A DNA stretch of 7,024 nt from JAVJUS01 sp040220455 (GTDB taxonomy: Bacteria > Pseudomonadota > Alphaproteobacteria > DSM-16000 > Inquilinaceae): contig JAVJUS010000007.1 in assembly GCA_040220455.1 (NCBI GenBank), positions 1-7,024 on the forward strand. Direction: 5' to 3'. A program made the position numbers and the translations under genes. Shown piece by piece: positions 5,636-7,024 of this stretch. The stretch's first letter is position 1. Each line of letters starts with the position of its first letter. The notes beneath the pieces were generated by a model. The model made no database searches. It was not told the DNA's origin and saw only the letters and a list, made by a program, of their open reading frames with translations.

Positions 5636-5665
5636 GTTGCGCAGCGCCTGACGGCGCTGGGCAAC
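5636..5665 (-). terminator. Stem-loop directly after the phosphoesterase stop codon; possible terminator without a T-run
   Basis: On the minus strand, GTTGC, a mismatched C, CAGCGCC, loop GTCA, GGCGCTG, a mismatched C and GCAAC form 12 base pairs with one C-C mismatch. The structure starts at the base after the TAG (5666-5668). No T-rich run follows (GCCGCCTCGG), so it is not a classic intrinsic terminator. It could stabilise the 3' end of the mRNA or act with Rho or with the REP-like element 60 bases beyond. Confidence 0.5.
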
Positions 5666-6499
5666 CTACTGCGCGGCCTGGTCGAGGGCGACGGGCATCG
5701 CGGGGGCGAGCCGGCCGCCGACGCGCAGGGGCTGGACCGCGACGGCGAGGCCGCTGGCGTCGTCGGTGTCGACGACCAGGCCGCAGACCGTCGCGTCGCC
5801 TTCGGCCGGCGACAGCCGTTCGCCCGGCAGCTTGGTGGTGAAGCGGGCGACCGCCGGCTCCTTGCGCATGCCGATGACCGAGTCGTAGTCGCCGGTCATG
5901 CCCGCGTCGCTCTGATAGGCGGTGCCGCCCGCCAGGATCTGGTAGTCCGCCGTCGGCACATGGCTGTGGGTGCCCACGACCAGGCTGACGCGGCCGTCGA
6001 GATAGTGGCCCATGGCCATTTTCTCCGACGTCGCCTCGCCGTGGAAGTCGACCACCACCGCGTCGGCGTCGCGCGGCATCTCGAGCTCCGCCAGCACGCG
6101 GTCGGCCGCCGCGAAGGGGTCGTCGAGCGGGTCCATGAACAGCCGGGCCATCAGGTTGACCACCAGCAGGCGCCGGCCGCCGGCGACCTCGACCATCGTG
6201 GCGCCGCGCCCCGGCGTCCCGGCCGGGAAGTTGGCCGGGCGGATCAGCCGCGGCTCGGCGTCGATCGCCGAGAGGATCTCGCGCTGGTCCCAGACATGGT
6301 TGCCGGTGGTCAGGCAGTCGACGCCCGTGTCGAACAGCTCCGCCGCGATCTTGGCGGTCAGGCCGAAGCCGTGGGCCGCGTTTTCCGCGTTCACCACCAC
6401 GGCGTCGAGCCCCAGCCGGTCGCGCAGCGCGGGCAGGCGCTCGATCAGGGCCTCGCGCCCGGCCCGGCCGACGATGTCGCCGACGAAGAGCAGTCTCAT
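5666..6499 (-). CDS. TIGR00282/YmdB-family metallophosphoesterase
   Basis: Complete, 277 residues, about family length. The calcineurin-like dinuclear metal site can be followed in order: Asp8 in LLFVGDIVGRAGR, Glu39 and Asn40 in VVNAENAAHGFG, Asn67 and His68 in TTGNHVWD, His153 in VVDFHGEATSEK, and His178 and His180 in VVGTHSHVPTAD. Known: the Bacillus subtilis member YmdB hydrolyses 2',3'-cyclic nucleotides and affects biofilm and motility decisions. The role in alphaproteobacteria is not established, so no symbol is given (E. coli ymdB is an unrelated gene). The ATG at 6499 overlaps the stop of the folate gene as ATGA and starts right at the conserved MRLLFVGD, with GGGG about 8 bases upstream. 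The frame is open further upstream to 6826, but that part is the cyclo-ligase gene read in another frame. No signal peptide, so cytoplasmic. Confidence 0.94.
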   Translation of the reverse strand: MRLLFVGDIVGRAGREALIERLPALRDRLGLDAVVVNAENAAHGFGLTAKIAAELFDTGVDCLTTGNHVWDQREILSAIDAEPRLIRPANFPAGTPGRGATMVEVAGGRRLLVVNLMARLFMDPLDDPFAAADRVLAELEMPRDADAVVVDFHGEATSEKMAMGHYLDGRVSLVVGTHSHVPTADYQILAGGTAYQSDAGMTGDYDSVIGMRKEPAVARFTTKLPGERLSPAEGDATVCGLVVDTDDASGLAVAVQPLRVGGRLAPAMPVALDQAAQ

Positions 6500-7024
6500 G
6501 CCACCGACCCCGCCTCGCCCGGCGACACGGCCGGCACGAAGCTCTCGTTCTCGGTCACGATGCGGTCGAGCGGCTGGTCGTGCGCGCCCGCCGGCAAGGC
6601 CTCGACCTCCTGGGCGGCGAAGGCGGTGCCGACCGCGAAGGCGCCGCCGGCCGCGCGCAGCCGCGCCAGCGTCCGGTCGTAGAAGCCGGCGCCATAGCCC
6701 ATGCGCGTGCCCGCCCGGTCGAAGGCGAGCATGGGCACGATCAGCACGCCCGGCACCACCTCCCCCGCCGTCGCCGCCGGCCGGGCGGTGCCGAAGCGCT
6801 CGATCTCCAGCTCGACCCCCGGCCACCAGCGCCGGAAGGTCAAGGGTTCGCCGATCCGGCCGACCACCGGCGCGCAGGTCACGCAGCCACGCGCGTGCAG
6901 CGCGCCCAGCAGCGGCAGGGTATCGAGCTCGTCGCGGAAGGCGAGATAGACGGAAACCACCGTGCCCGGCGCCGGGTCGATCTCGGCCAGCACGCGCTCG
7001 GCCACGGAAGCGGCCGCCGGCGCG
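6496..7024 (-). CDS. ygfA: 5-formyltetrahydrofolate cyclo-ligase (5,10-methenyl-THF synthetase), 5' end outside window
   Basis: About 176 residues are visible. The frame is still open at the right edge, reading APAAASVAERVLAEIDP. A GTG at 7005 is in frame but is unlikely to be the start, because family members have a further basic N-terminal helix with the ATP-binding Lys/Arg, missing here. Diagnostic C-terminal blocks are present: VPMLAFDRAGTRMGYGAGFY followed by DRTLAR, and HDQPLDRIVTE. Known: the enzyme uses ATP to turn 5-formyl-THF into 5,10-methenyl-THF, returning an inhibitory folate to the one-carbon pool. It overlaps the phosphoesterase gene by 4 bases, so the two are co-translated. 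In many proteobacteria this gene follows the 6S RNA gene ssrS, which might therefore lie just outside the right edge (inference). Confidence 0.93.
   Translation of the reverse strand, partial: APAAASVAERVLAEIDPAPGTVVSVYLAFRDELDTLPLLGALHARGCVTCAPVVGRIGEPLTFRRWWPGVELEIERFGTARPAATAGEVVPGVLIVPMLAFDRAGTRMGYGAGFYDRTLARLRAAGGAFAVGTAFAAQEVEALPAGAHDQPLDRIVTENESFVPAVSPGEAGSVA

Larger units (their letters stand above)
5162..5665. other. 504-base intergenic region between the phosphoesterase gene and yebC
   Basis: No convincing gene is seen here. From the phosphoesterase stop toward yebC it contains a stem-loop (5636-5665), about 60 bases without notable structure (5577-5635), an inverted REP-like element (5456-5576), an AT-richer strip with a repeated GTTC (5444-5457), about 170 bases with nothing recognised (5273-5443), the yebC promoter (5243-5272) and a GC-rich leader. 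The leader could form a 7-bp stem (5185-5191 with 5226-5232), which is weak evidence at this GC content. Confidence 0.8.

Noticed and set aside
5525..6682. Plus-strand open frame of 385 codons across the phosphoesterase gene
   Set aside because: It starts inside the REP-like element and its protein is antisense low complexity.
6500..6826. N-terminal extension of the phosphoesterase frame
   Set aside because: This stretch is the cyclo-ligase gene read out of frame; the conserved start MRLLFVGD is at 6499.

Overview
The window is GC-rich DNA, by eye close to 70% GC. It carries a tightly packed, single-direction block of conserved bacterial genes, all on the minus strand, so it reads from right to left. 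The gene set and order point to an alphaproteobacterium, probably Rhodospirillales-like: 5-formyltetrahydrofolate cyclo-ligase, YmdB-type phosphoesterase, yebC, ruvC-ruvA-ruvB, ybgC, tolQ, tolR, tolA. A GCTANAWC-type -10 box ahead of yebC fits this. The taxonomic call is inference from gene order and composition.

Right part (7024 to 5666): the 3' portion of a 5-formyltetrahydrofolate cyclo-ligase gene, cut by the window edge, overlaps by 4 bases (ATGA) with a complete gene of the TIGR00282/YmdB metallophosphoesterase family. A stem-loop begins directly after its stop codon.

Gap (5665 to 5162, 504 bases): the only real intergenic region. It holds the stem-loop, a pair of inverted 28-base REP-like arms around a 65-base spacer, a near-match to an alphaproteobacterial LexA box, and a well-formed promoter with TTGACA and GCTACATC boxes that starts the next transcription unit.

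Left part (5161 to 1): yebC, ruvC, ruvA, ruvB, ybgC, tolQ, tolR and the 5' third or so of tolA follow with overlaps or gaps of at most 45 bases. No terminator-like structure was seen between them. They could form one transcript joining a translation factor (YebC), Holliday-junction processing (RuvABC) and the cell-envelope Tol-Pal machine (YbgC, TolQ, TolR, TolA; tolB and pal would be expected beyond the left edge).

I did not find an undescribed system. The more interesting points are the inverted REP-like element, the odd tolR-tolA junction (no Shine-Dalgarno, with an arginine-rich in-frame stretch just before the ATG), the repeat-built GGSGP tail of YbgC, the acidic tail of RuvB where it overlaps the possible starts of ybgC, and the single apparent promoter for the repair and envelope genes.
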